Assembly: GCA_002748155.1 (NCBI GenBank)
Contig: PDRO01000003.1
Span: 1 to 64,000 of the forward strand
Origin: Actinomycetales bacterium
GTDB taxonomy: Bacteria; Actinomycetota; Actinomycetes; Actinomycetales; Dermatophilaceae
Direction of reading: 5' to 3'
DNA length: 64,000 nt
Part shown: piece by piece, positions 8,124 through 16,069 of the stretch
How the letters are laid out: every line of letters starts with the position of its first letter
How positions within the stretch are numbered: the stretch's first letter is position 1
The notes under the pieces: generated by a model
What the model saw: the letters and a program-made list of their open reading frames with translations, nothing else
Told to the model about the DNA's origin: nothing
Database searches by the model: none
Translations under genes and position numbers: made by a program

Positions 8124-9314
8124 GTGCGCATTGGCGTCGTGGGTGGCGGGATCGTGGGTTTGGCGACGGCGGCGCGGCTGGCCGCTCGCGGGGCCGAGGT
8201 CATCCTCCTCGAGAAGGAGCCGGGCCTAGCCGCGCATCAGACCGGGCGTAACTCCGGCGTCGTCCACGCTGGCCTCTACTACGCGCCGGGAAGCCTCAAG
8301 GCAACGATGGCCGTGGCGGGTGGGCGATCGATCGACGCCTACGCGCGGGCTCGGGGTGTCGCCGTGGACAGGTGCGGAAAACTCGTGGTGGCCAACACAC
8401 CCGACGAGCTCGTGGGCCTGCAGCGGCTCGCCGACCGGGCCCAAGCCAATGGCGTGGACGCCCGGTTGCTCGAACCCGCCGAAGCTCGGGAGTTCGAGCC
8501 GTACGTGCGCTGCAAGCGCGCGTTGCATGTACGCACGACCGGGATCATCGACTATCGGGGGGTGTGCGCTGCTCTGTCGCAGGACATCCAGGAGGCCGGG
8601 GGACACGTGCGCACCGGGGCCGAGGTCGTTGCTATCGAGGACCTGCACGGCTCCCTTCGGGTGCAGCTGCGTTCCGGCGCGGAGCGCGTCGACGGGCTTG
8701 TGGCGTGTGCGGGTCTGCAGGCCGACCGAGTGGCGCTGTTGGCCGGGCTGGTGCCACAGGCGCGGATCGTCCCGTTCCGGGGCGAGTATTACGAACTCGT
8801 GCCGCAGAAGCACTACTTGGTGCGAAACCTCATTTACCCCGTCCCCGATCCCCGGTTCCCCTTCTTGGGTGTCCACTTGACCAGGATGATCCACGGGGGA
8901 GTCCATGCGGGTCCCAATGCGGTGCTGGCGCTCAAACGGGAGGGTTACTCGTGGCGCGCCGCAGACGCCGGCGAGCTGTGGGACAGCCTGTCCTGGCCGG
9001 GGTTGTGGCGACTGGCTCGGCGCAATGTCGTGCCCGGTTTGCGGGAGATCTACCGGTCATTGTCCCCGAAGGCGTTCGCGGCCAGCCTGTCCCGGCTCGT
9101 GCCGGGAATCGAGGCGCAAGACCTGCGTCCCAGTCCGAGCGGAGTCCGGGCTCAGGCGCTGCGTCGTGACGGGTCGCTCGTCGAGGACTTCCTCGTGCAG
9201 CGGGGGCCGCGCCAAGTCCACGTGTTGAACGCGCCGTCGCCTGCGGCGACCGCTGCGCTGGAGATCGCCGCCCACGTCGTGTCGGCCCTGGACGAGCAGC
9301 TGTCTGATCGGTGA
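8124..9314 (+). CDS. L-2-hydroxyglutarate oxidase-like FAD enzyme (LhgO family)
   Basis: The GTG at 8124 follows GGAGGAGAA. The 396-residue protein begins with an FAD-binding Rossmann motif (GVVGGGIVGLATAARLAA). It carries the LhgO blocks HQTGRNSGVVHAGLYY, PGSLKA, FRGEYYELVP, PVPDPRFPFLGVHLTR, GPNAVLALKREGY and, near the C-terminus, NAPSPAATAAL. LhgO oxidises L-2-hydroxyglutarate to 2-oxoglutarate and passes electrons to the quinone pool. Here, however, it sits among surface-lipid or acyl genes, so it may act on another 2-hydroxy acid made or used by the cluster. Close packing with both neighbours supports one operon. Family assignment is firm; substrate is inferred. Confidence 0.85.
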   Translation: MRIGVVGGGIVGLATAARLAARGAEVILLEKEPGLAAHQTGRNSGVVHAGLYYAPGSLKATMAVAGGRSIDAYARARGVAVDRCGKLVVANTPDELVGLQRLADRAQANGVDARLLEPAEAREFEPYVRCKRALHVRTTGIIDYRGVCAALSQDIQEAGGHVRTGAEVVAIEDLHGSLRVQLRSGAERVDGLVACAGLQADRVALLAGLVPQARIVPFRGEYYELVPQKHYLVRNLIYPVPDPRFPFLGVHLTRMIHGGVHAGPNAVLALKREGYSWRAADAGELWDSLSWPGLWRLARRNVVPGLREIYRSLSPKAFAASLSRLVPGIEAQDLRPSPSGVRAQALRRDGSLVEDFLVQRGPRQVHVLNAPSPAATAALEIAAHVVSALDEQLSDR

Positions 9315-9325
9315 GAGGATCCACA

Positions 9326-10033
9326 GTGGTGCGCAACGATATTCATCCGACTGCCGTGATCGCTGACTCGGTCACCATGGGGGTGGGCAATGTCATCGGC
9401 CCGTATGTCGTGCTGTTGGGCAGCACGGAGCTGGGGGATGGGAACTGGATCGGGCCGCACGTGGCGATCGGCGCGCCACCGGAGGTGATGGGACACGAGC
9501 ACCTCAACGTCTGGGACGGCGTGGACGGAGCTTCGGGCGGCGTCCGGATCGGCAGTCACAACCGGGTTCGCGAGTTCGTGACCATCCACAGTGGGTGGGC
9601 TGGTCGCACCAGCGTCGGCGACGACTGTTTCCTCATGGCGAAGTCGCACATAGGGCATGACGTGTGTCTGCACGATCGGGTGACGCTCTCCGCCGGGGTC
9701 GCCTTGGCCGGCCACGTGGAGGTCTGGCCCTGGGCCAATCTCGGGATGCTCACCTCGGTGCACCAGAAGGTGCTGATCGGGCCGGGCGCCATGATCGGGA
9801 TGGGCAGTTCGGTTCGCAAGGACGTTCCTGCCTTCTCGATCACCCTCGGCAATCCCGCCAGGACCACGGGGATCAACGAGATCGGGTTGACGCGACACGG
9901 ATGCCCACAGGGACTTGTCGAGCCAATGGTCGACTACCTACTGGGTCGTGCGGAACTACCCGCCGATCTCGACCCCGCGCTGCGGCTCGTATTGACCCGC
10001 TGGCAGGACGCCCGGCCCGACCCGACGACGTGA
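9326..10033 (+). CDS. LpxA-like left-handed beta-helix acyltransferase
   Basis: The GTG at 9326 is preferred because GAGAGGA lies 6 bases before it; a GTG at 9311 overlapping the previous stop is the alternative. The 235-residue protein has the hexapeptide pattern of a left-handed beta-helix (IHPTAVIADSVTMG, IGPYVVLLGS, VRIGSHNRVREFVTIH) and the LpxA catalytic block MAKSHIGHDVCLHD, whose histidine activates the sugar hydroxyl. The C-terminal helix resembles LpxA. LpxA normally moves a 3-hydroxyacyl chain from ACP to UDP-GlcNAc for lipid A, which this Gram-positive lineage lacks. The neighbouring dedicated ACP suggests ACP-dependent O- or N-acylation of another nucleotide sugar. Confidence 0.8.
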   Translation: MVRNDIHPTAVIADSVTMGVGNVIGPYVVLLGSTELGDGNWIGPHVAIGAPPEVMGHEHLNVWDGVDGASGGVRIGSHNRVREFVTIHSGWAGRTSVGDDCFLMAKSHIGHDVCLHDRVTLSAGVALAGHVEVWPWANLGMLTSVHQKVLIGPGAMIGMGSSVRKDVPAFSITLGNPARTTGINEIGLTRHGCPQGLVEPMVDYLLGRAELPADLDPALRLVLTRWQDARPDPTT

Positions 10034-10070
10034 CCGGTGGCTCAGCTGCCGCGACCCGCACCCCAGGTCG

Positions 10071-10099
10071 TCGAACCCAAGCCTTGCGACGGCTAGGAT
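10071..10099 (+). promoter_or_regulatory. Candidate promoter for the ACP-LuxC cassette
   Basis: TCGAAC (10071-10076) and TAGGAT (10094-10099) are separated by 17 bases in the 96-base gap before the ACP gene, the only real gap inside the row of genes. The -10 box matches the TANNNT form seen before many genes in this window. The transcript would begin ~25 bases upstream of the ribosome site AAGGAG and the GTG at 10130. The -35 box is weak, so this is a candidate only. Confidence 0.4.
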
Positions 10100-10129
10100 G
10101 ACTCGCAGTAACCGCGACCAAGGAGCAGC

Positions 10130-10375
10130 GTGAACGCCCAGGACCAATTGAAGATGGTGTTCTGCGAGGCGTTGGATGTCGACTCGGATGCGATCGACTG
10201 GGACTCGTTGGCCTATCGGGGCATCGAGGAATGGGATTCGGTCGCCCACATGCGTCTCGTGGCCGAGATCGAGGACACTTTCGACGTGATGCTCGACACC
10301 GATGAAGTCATCGGAATGAGTTCGTTCGCGATTGCCTGTGACACTCTCCAGCGACTAGGTGTCGATTTTGGGTGA
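10130..10375 (+). CDS. Dedicated acyl carrier protein
   Basis: This 81-residue protein starts at GTG 10130 behind AAGGAG and is rich in acidic residues, as carrier proteins are. The phosphopantetheine attachment site is EEWDSVAHM: the usual DSL is DSV, with Ser37 as the attachment residue, followed by the helix VAEIEDTFDVMLDTDEV typical of ACPs. It overlaps the next gene by 17 bases, so the two are translationally linked. A phosphopantetheinyl transferase gene closes the same cassette at 14870, which suggests this ACP is charged by its own enzyme and kept apart from the housekeeping fatty-acid ACP. The acyl group it carries is unknown. Confidence 0.85.
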   Translation: MNAQDQLKMVFCEALDVDSDAIDWDSLAYRGIEEWDSVAHMRLVAEIEDTFDVMLDTDEVIGMSSFAIACDTLQRLGVDFG

Positions 10376-11117
10376 GCTGGATCTGTCCGGTCGTGTGGCA
10401 CTCGTGACCGGCGGCACCCGGGGGATCGGATGGGCGGTCGCCGGTGCGCTCGTTGCGCACGGGGCGCAGGTCGTCGTGACAGGTCGTGACTCTGAACAAG
10501 CCATCGCTCGAGCCCGGCAACTCTCCGACGAAGCCGGCCGACCGGTGCTAGGGATGGGCTGCGACAATCGTGACCCAGACGCAATCCGCGCCTGCCATCG
10601 TGAGCTCCGAGCGGCAGTAGGCGCCCTCGACATCCTGGTCAACAACGCCGGCGTGCTCGGTGACGGGCTGCTGGGGATGGTCTCCGACGAATTGCTCGAG
10701 GACACCATGGCAGTCAATGTCGTCGGTGCAACGCATCACCTGCAGCTTGCTGCTCGTGCGATGCGTAAGACCGGGGGCTCGATCGTCAACATGACCTCGA
10801 TCATGGGGGTGGTCGGCAGCCCCGGTAGCGCTGTGTACAGCGCCTCGAAGGCCGCGCTTATCGGGTTGACGCGTGCCGCCGCCAAGGAACTCGCACCTGC
10901 AGGTATCCGGGTCAATGCCGTCGCGCCGGGTTTCATCGAGACCGACTTGACCAGGTCGCTGCCCCCCGACAAGTACGCCGAAAGGTGCGATTCGATCGCA
11001 ATGGGCCGCCCTGGTGCGCCCGATGACGTCGCCGGGCTGGTGCTCTTCCTAGTCAGTGATCTGTCCGGGTATGTCACTGGCCAGGTGATCGGCGTCGACG
11101 GCGGCATGCTTATCTGA
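10359..11117 (+). CDS. FabG-like short-chain dehydrogenase/reductase
   Basis: This 252-residue classical SDR starts at GTG 10359 inside the ACP gene. It has the dinucleotide site TGGTRGIGWAVAGAL (~residues 17-31), the structural motif NNAG, a catalytic serine in NMTSIMG, the YSASKAA Tyr-Lys pair and the C-terminal VIGVDGGMLI ending of FabG-type 3-oxoacyl-ACP reductases. Such enzymes reduce a 3-ketoacyl group on ACP to 3-hydroxyacyl with NADPH. Overlap with the ACP gene supports action on that ACP-bound substrate. An alternative is a sugar or 3-hydroxy-acid dehydrogenase. No ketosynthase is present in the cassette, so the keto-substrate must come from elsewhere. Confidence 0.85.
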   Translation: MSILGELDLSGRVALVTGGTRGIGWAVAGALVAHGAQVVVTGRDSEQAIARARQLSDEAGRPVLGMGCDNRDPDAIRACHRELRAAVGALDILVNNAGVLGDGLLGMVSDELLEDTMAVNVVGATHHLQLAARAMRKTGGSIVNMTSIMGVVGSPGSAVYSASKAALIGLTRAAAKELAPAGIRVNAVAPGFIETDLTRSLPPDKYAERCDSIAMGRPGAPDDVAGLVLFLVSDLSGYVTGQVIGVDGGMLI

Positions 11118-11128
11118 GGCGGTACGCG

Positions 11129-12520
11129 ATGGAATCGGTTGGTCTCGACAACGCTGCGCTCATCGATGCCGCTACTGGTGCGGTGACCACGCACGCTGAT
11201 CTCGCGGAACACGGACGGTCCTTCGCCCATGAGGTGGGGGCACGAGGGCTGGCCTTCGTATTCGCAGACACCACTGTGTCAACGATCGCCAACTACCATG
11301 CTGCCCGAGCGGCCGGTCATGCCGTCGCCCTGCTGGACGCCGGCCTGGCTCCCGACCTGAGCGCTGCTCTGCTGGAACGTTACCGGCCGGACATCATCGT
11401 GGGCCCTGAGCAGTTGCGCGTTCCAGCTGGCTACCAGGCTCGGCTCCCGGGGGTGTGGCGCCAGCCGCAGCCTGGGCCTACCTTGCATCCTGACGTCGCT
11501 GTCCTGCTCACGACATCCGGTTCCACGGGCAGCCCCAAGTTCGTGCGCCTGTCCTACGCCAACATCGATGCCAACACGCAGGCCATCGTGCGTTCCCTCG
11601 GGCTCACCTCGACCGATCGCGCGGTCACGACCTTGCCGTTGTTCTACAGCTACGGCATGTCGGTCGTGAACAGCCACCTAGCCGTCGGCGGCTCTATCCT
11701 CGTGCTCGGCGCGAGCGTCATCGAACCTCTGTTCTGGGATGCTGTCCGGGAGCACGAGGTGACCTTCCTCAACGGCGTCCCGGCCACCTTCGCCATGTTC
11801 GCTCGCGTGGGACTGGCAGAACGGGCTGCGGCGTCGGTCCGGGCACTGACCCAGGCGGGTGGGCACCTGTCCGAGGAGCTCATCGATCGATTCGCCGGTG
11901 TCATGGCCGCGCGTAGGGGCGAGATGTTCGTCATGTACGGCCAGACCGAGGCAGCGCCGCGGATCAGTTGTCGGCCGGTCGTGCAGACGATGACCCGGGC
12001 CGGCTCGGTCGGGCAGGCACTTGAGGGTGGTCACGTGTCGATCGTCGATGAGCACGGGTGCGTGCTCCCGCCAGGGAGCATCGGAAACGTCGTGTATTCG
12101 GGGCCTAACGTCATGCTCGGCTACTGCGAGGACGCAGCTGATCTCGCGCTGGGGGATGTGCAAGGACCGGCGTTGCAGACCGGAGACCGGGGCCGCCTCG
12201 ATGCGGACGGTTTTCTCTACCTCACGGGTCGAACTAAACGAATAACGAAAATCGCCGGGATGCGGGTGTCGCTCGATGAGCTTGAGCAGCTCGCCGCTGG
12301 GCCAGGGCCGGTGGCTGCCGTGACCGCTGGCGAAGAGGGCGCCGTCGTGTTCTGTGAATGGCCAGTCGGCACAGACCTTTCCGGTCCTCAGCGCGCTCTG
12401 CTGCGTCACCTGCGTTTGCCCCCTCGGTCGGTGATCCTGCGACATGTCGAGGTACTGCCGAGGCTGTCCAGCGGCAAAGTCGACTATCCGACCCTCAGCG
12501 GCGAGGTTCAGTCCCGGTGA
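11129..12520 (+). CDS. AMP-forming acyl ligase (ACP- or CoA-loading)
   Basis: The 463-residue ANL-superfamily enzyme starts at ATG 11129, 11 bases after the reductase gene. Motifs in order: P-loop TTSGSTGSPKFVRLS, the A5 motif MYGQTEAAPRIS, the A7/A8 hinge TGDRGRLDADGFLYLTGRTK and RITKIAGMRVSLDE, and the C-terminal lysine motif LPRLSSGKVDY. It activates a carboxylic acid as acyl-adenylate and passes it to a thiol. Beside a free-standing ACP, direct loading of that ACP is the likely role. At 463 residues it is on the short side for long-chain ligases, which favours a small or medium acid. It overlaps the LuxE-like gene by 4 bases. Confidence 0.8.
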   Translation: MESVGLDNAALIDAATGAVTTHADLAEHGRSFAHEVGARGLAFVFADTTVSTIANYHAARAAGHAVALLDAGLAPDLSAALLERYRPDIIVGPEQLRVPAGYQARLPGVWRQPQPGPTLHPDVAVLLTTSGSTGSPKFVRLSYANIDANTQAIVRSLGLTSTDRAVTTLPLFYSYGMSVVNSHLAVGGSILVLGASVIEPLFWDAVREHEVTFLNGVPATFAMFARVGLAERAAASVRALTQAGGHLSEELIDRFAGVMAARRGEMFVMYGQTEAAPRISCRPVVQTMTRAGSVGQALEGGHVSIVDEHGCVLPPGSIGNVVYSGPNVMLGYCEDAADLALGDVQGPALQTGDRGRLDADGFLYLTGRTKRITKIAGMRVSLDELEQLAAGPGPVAAVTAGEEGAVVFCEWPVGTDLSGPQRALLRHLRLPPRSVILRHVEVLPRLSSGKVDYPTLSGEVQSR

Positions 12521-13617
12521 GCCTCGACCAGTTCTTCGAAGCGCCTCAGTTCTCGCTGCCCCAGCCCGAGAAGGAGTCGTTGTTGGTCGCCGAGCTGGAC
12601 GCGCTCGTGGACCACCACCGCGCAGCCTGCCCGGGATACCGGCGCATCCTGGATGCCATCGGCTATGCCTCACCAGCGACGACTGTTGCCGAACTGCCTT
12701 GGCTACCCGTCTCGTTGTTCAAGACACACGTGCTGTCGAGCGTGCCGACGAGCGAGGTCTTCAAGATCATGACCTCCTCCGGCACGACGGGGCAGGCAGT
12801 TAGTCAGATCACGTTGGACCGGCAGACGGCGGAACTGCAGAGCCGGGCGCTGTCCCTGATCATGCGCACGGTGCTGGGTCCGAAGCGGTTGCCCATGATC
12901 GTCATCGATTCCCCCAACGTCGTCAAGGATCGGGCGATGTTCAGCGCCCGAGGTGCGGGCGTACTGGGGATGATCCAATACGGCCGTAAGCACTACTACT
13001 GTCTCGACGACGACATGCGACTGGACGCGGCCGGCCTGGCCGCCTTCGCCGCACAATTCGACGGCCAACCGATCTTGTTGTTCGGCTTCACCTTCATGGT
13101 GTGGAAACACTTCCTCGCCGAGATCCGGCGTCAGCGGGTCGACATCGACCTGTCCCAGGGCGTCCTCATCCACTCGGGTGGCTGGAAGAAACTGGCAGAC
13201 GAGGCGGTAGGCAACGCCGAGTTCAAGGCTGCCCTGCGCGAGGCGACCGGGCTACGACGCGTGCACAACTTCTACGGGATGGTCGAACAAGTGGGCAGTG
13301 TCTTCCTCGAAGGTGACGACGGGTTGCTCGTCCCGCCCAACTTCGCTGATGTCATCATCCGCGACCCCCGGACCTGGGAGCCAGCGCCGGACGGGGAGCC
13401 AGGGCTCATCGAAGTCCTGTCTGTGTTGCCGCGCAGCTACCCGGGCCACGTCCTGCTCACCGAAGACCTCGGTGTCGTGCAGCCGCCCGGGGTCGGTGGG
13501 CAGCACCCGTCGGACGGCTGGCACGGTAAGCGGCTGCAGGTCATCGGCCGGGTGCCGAAGGCTGAGCTGCGTGGCTGTAGTGACACGCATGCCTTCAGCC
13601 AGGCGGTCGAGTCGTGA
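12517..13617 (+). CDS. LuxE-like acyl-protein synthetase/acyltransferase
   Basis: GTG 12517 overlaps the ligase stop codon (GTGA), giving 366 residues, the same size as LuxE of luminous bacteria. Motifs: KIMTSSGTTGQAVSQITLD (adenylation P-loop), PNVVKDRAMFSARG, HSGGWKK, and NFYGMVEQVGSVF, the ANL Y-G-x-x-E motif. Near the C-terminus ELRGCSDTH contains a cysteine (~354) in the place where LuxE carries its acyl-cysteine. LuxE activates a fatty acid with ATP, holds it on that cysteine and hands it to LuxC for reduction. There are no luciferase genes (luxAB) nearby, so the aldehyde or acyl transfer serves another purpose. Confidence 0.85.
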   Translation: MSLDQFFEAPQFSLPQPEKESLLVAELDALVDHHRAACPGYRRILDAIGYASPATTVAELPWLPVSLFKTHVLSSVPTSEVFKIMTSSGTTGQAVSQITLDRQTAELQSRALSLIMRTVLGPKRLPMIVIDSPNVVKDRAMFSARGAGVLGMIQYGRKHYYCLDDDMRLDAAGLAAFAAQFDGQPILLFGFTFMVWKHFLAEIRRQRVDIDLSQGVLIHSGGWKKLADEAVGNAEFKAALREATGLRRVHNFYGMVEQVGSVFLEGDDGLLVPPNFADVIIRDPRTWEPAPDGEPGLIEVLSVLPRSYPGHVLLTEDLGVVQPPGVGGQHPSDGWHGKRLQVIGRVPKAELRGCSDTHAFSQAVES

Positions 13618-14873
13618 GCGAGCCTGCAGCTGCGCTCCGAGAGGTGCAACTCCTCGTGCCGGCTCGCGGGAGTGTGGAGCTGGGCGAGGTACTGACGCAG
13701 CTTGCTGCGGTTCCCACTGCCACACCCTTCGCCGAGGACACCACGGAGTTCGTTGCCGAGTTCTCACGCGGTTTGTCCCGCGCCGGTCGCGGCCTTCCGG
13801 AGCTTGAAGCACTCGCCTTCTGGATGCGCCGTAGTGCCATCCGGCAACTGCGCGATCAGCATCGGGGGTTGGAGTCCGACCGGCTGTTGTTGGTTCCGCG
13901 GGGCACGGTGTTCCACATTCCCCCGGCGAACGTCGACACGCTGTTCGTCTATTCGTGGTTGTTGGCCATTCTCGTGGGCAACCGGACGATCGTGCGTCTT
14001 TCGACCCGCGTCACGGACCAGTCCACACTCATTCTCAAAGTCTTGGCCGAACTGCTGCTCGAGCACCCGGGAGTTGGCCAGCGGACCGCGATGCTCGCCT
14101 ACGCGCACGACGAGCGGACCACGGCTGCGATCAGTCTGGCCAGCGACGTTCGGGTGATCTGGGGCGGCGATGCCACCATCGAGGCGATCCGGCGGATTGC
14201 GCTGCCACCCCACGCCACCGAGCTCACCTTCCCGGATCGATTCAGTATGGCCGCGATGGATGTGGCCGCATACCGTCGACTGTCAGCGCAGGCGCGTGCA
14301 CTGCTGGCCGAGCGGTTCTTCAACGACGCCTATTGGTTCGATCAGCTCGGGTGCTCCTCCGCCCGCCTGGTCATTTGGGTTGGTGACCCGAGCCTTGTTC
14401 CCGAGGCCAATGCCGACTTCTTCGAGCGGGTTCGGGCCGTGCTCGACGCCAAGGGGTATGCGGTCGACGCGGCCACCGCCGTAGCCAAACACGTGCATGC
14501 CTACGGCTCGATGATCGACACCCCGGTCGTGGGTTACGAAGTCCTGGGCAACGAGCTGACCGTTCTGCCGGTGTCGGAGTTCCCACAGGTTCGGGGCGAC
14601 TTCTGTGGCGGTGGCTTGTTCTACTCGATGCAGGCCTCGACGCTGCTCGACCTGGTCGAACACATCGACCGCAGGGATCAGACACTGGCCTGGTTCGGGT
14701 TCAGCCCTGAGCAACTACGCCTTTTCGCCCGCGCCCTCAACGGTCGAGGTATCGATCGAATCGTCCCGGTCGGGACGGCCCTCAACTTTGATCGGGTCTG
14801 GGACGGCCACGACCTGCTTCAGGCATTCACCCGGCGCGTCGTCATCGACCCCACTGCACCGCTGCCAGCGTGA
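13614..14873 (+). CDS. LuxC-like acyl-CoA/acyl-protein reductase
   Basis: GTG 13614 overlaps the LuxE-like stop by 4 bases. The 419-residue protein has the LuxC fold of the aldehyde-dehydrogenase superfamily: the nucleotide-binding part with VPRGTVFHIPPANVDTLF and VRLSTRVTDQS, the GGDATIEAIR segment, and the catalytic cysteine in FDQLGCSSARLVIW (Cys247). LuxC takes an acyl group from LuxE or acyl-CoA onto its cysteine and reduces it with NADPH to an aldehyde. The fused overlaps ligase-LuxE-LuxC point to a multi-enzyme reductase complex. The chain length of the acyl group cannot be read from sequence. Confidence 0.85.
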   Translation: MSEPAAALREVQLLVPARGSVELGEVLTQLAAVPTATPFAEDTTEFVAEFSRGLSRAGRGLPELEALAFWMRRSAIRQLRDQHRGLESDRLLLVPRGTVFHIPPANVDTLFVYSWLLAILVGNRTIVRLSTRVTDQSTLILKVLAELLLEHPGVGQRTAMLAYAHDERTTAAISLASDVRVIWGGDATIEAIRRIALPPHATELTFPDRFSMAAMDVAAYRRLSAQARALLAERFFNDAYWFDQLGCSSARLVIWVGDPSLVPEANADFFERVRAVLDAKGYAVDAATAVAKHVHAYGSMIDTPVVGYEVLGNELTVLPVSEFPQVRGDFCGGGLFYSMQASTLLDLVEHIDRRDQTLAWFGFSPEQLRLFARALNGRGIDRIVPVGTALNFDRVWDGHDLLQAFTRRVVIDPTAPLPA

Positions 14874-15244
14874 CCCAACCACCGGGAGTGTTCGGGATCG
14901 GGGTCGACGTGGAGCTGATCTCGCGGTGGAACGACGCAGACATCCGGCTGTTCACAGCTGCCGAGGTGGCGCACTGCAGGGCGCAGGGGAATCCGGCCGA
15001 GAGCTTCGCCGGACGGTGGTGCGCCAAGGAGGCCGTGGTCAAGGCGTTCGGGAGCGTGGCGGTCGTCGGTGTCCGCGAGGTCGAGATCCGTGCCGAAGAA
15101 CACGGCGCCCCGCATGTGGTGCTCCCAGCCAGGTTGAGCGCTGCTGGCTGGCAGGCCAAGGTGTCCATCGCCCACCAGGCGCCGCTGGCCATCGCCATCG
15201 CCCTTGTGGAGAAGTCGTCACCGGACTGCACGCGGGAGCGTTGA
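14870..15244 (+). CDS. AcpS-like 4'-phosphopantetheinyl transferase
   Basis: GTG 14870 overlaps the LuxC-like stop. The 124-residue protein is AcpS-sized and has both signature motifs: GIGVDVELISRW (metal-binding Asp13/Glu15) and GRWCAKEAVVKAFG (the F/W-x-x-KEA-x-x-KA box). It transfers phosphopantetheine from CoA to the serine of an acyl carrier protein; the obvious target is the ACP at 10130. Being last in the cassette, it completes a self-sufficient ACP system separate from primary fatty-acid synthesis. It might equally be the only AcpS of the organism, which the rest of the genome would tell. Confidence 0.85.
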   Translation: MTQPPGVFGIGVDVELISRWNDADIRLFTAAEVAHCRAQGNPAESFAGRWCAKEAVVKAFGSVAVVGVREVEIRAEEHGAPHVVLPARLSAAGWQAKVSIAHQAPLAIAIALVEKSSPDCTRER

Positions 15245-15412
15245 TACGAGTGGTTGAGACATAGGTCCGTGCGTGAGTTGGGCGTGCAGGGGCGCCGTCG
15301 GCAATGGGTTCAGCCGGAGGGGCCGCGTCGTTCGGTCCAGGCGCACACTGGCTTGGCAGCGGTCGGTGAGACTGGACAGCGCTGAGCGGGCCACCCGATA
15401 CGCTTGCTGCAC

Positions 15413-16069
15413 ATGAGCCCCGGCCAGCCGTCGTCCGCTGGCACGACGCTTGGCGGGACGCCACGTGTGACTCGCGTCGTCGTGCTCGTCTCCGGTGGCG
15501 GCACTCTGCTCCAGGCCCTTCTCGACGCCAGCGCCGACCCCGGCTACGGGGCGCAGATCGTGGCTGTCGGCGCCGACCGCGACGGCACACTCGGCCAGCA
15601 GCGGGCTGAGCAGGCCGGTATCCCGACGTTCGTCTGCCGGCTCACCGACTACCCGACGCGAGCAGCATGGGACGCCGCGCTCACCCACGCGGTCGCGGCC
15701 TACGATCCGGGTCTTGTCGTGTCGGCGGGTTTCCTCAAACTTGTCGGCGAGAGCTTCCTAGCCCGCTTCGGGGGCCGATACCTCAACAGCCACAATGCGC
15801 TGCTGCCTTCTTTCCCCGGCATCCATGGGCCGCGGGACGCGCTCGCTTATGGCGTGAAGGTCGCCGGCGCCACTCTCTTCGTCGTCGACGCGGGTGTCGA
15901 CACCGGTGCGATCATCGCCCAGTGCGCCGTCCCGGTGCTCGACGACGACGACGAGCAGAGCCTCACCGAGCGGATCAAGGCGGCCGAACGGCCACAGCTC
16001 GTCGAGTACGTGGGCCGGATGGCCCGCGAGGGTTTCACCGTCACCGGCAGGAAGGTCACCATCCCGTGA
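15413..16069 (+). CDS. purN: Phosphoribosylglycinamide formyltransferase
   Basis: PurN adds a formyl group from 10-formyl-THF to GAR in purine synthesis. The ATG at 15413 gives 218 residues, with ~18 extra residues before [16 protein letters not shown] (the phosphate-binding start). The catalytic block [17 protein letters not shown] contains the essential Asn and His, and [12 protein letters not shown] carries the catalytic Asp. It overlaps purH by 4 bases, so the two are one operon. A TACGCT box lies 8 bases before the ATG and no ribosome site is evident, so the mRNA may be nearly leaderless. A TTG at 15404 is a less likely start. Confidence 0.95.
   Translation: MSPGQPSSAGTTLGGTPRVTRVVVLVSGGGTLLQALLDASADPGYGAQIVAVGADRDGTLGQQRAEQAGIPTFVCRLTDYPTRAAWDAALTHAVAAYDPGLVVSAGFLKLVGESFLARFGGRYLNSHNALLPSFPGIHGPRDALAYGVKVAGATLFVVDAGVDTGAIIAQCAVPVLDDDDEQSLTERIKAAERPQLVEYVGRMAREGFTVTGRKVTIP

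Noticed and set aside
10130..15244. Bioluminescence (lux) operon
   Set aside because: LuxC- and LuxE-like genes are present, but there is no LuxA or LuxB (flavin monooxygenase) and no LuxD; the carrier protein and ligase also point elsewhere.
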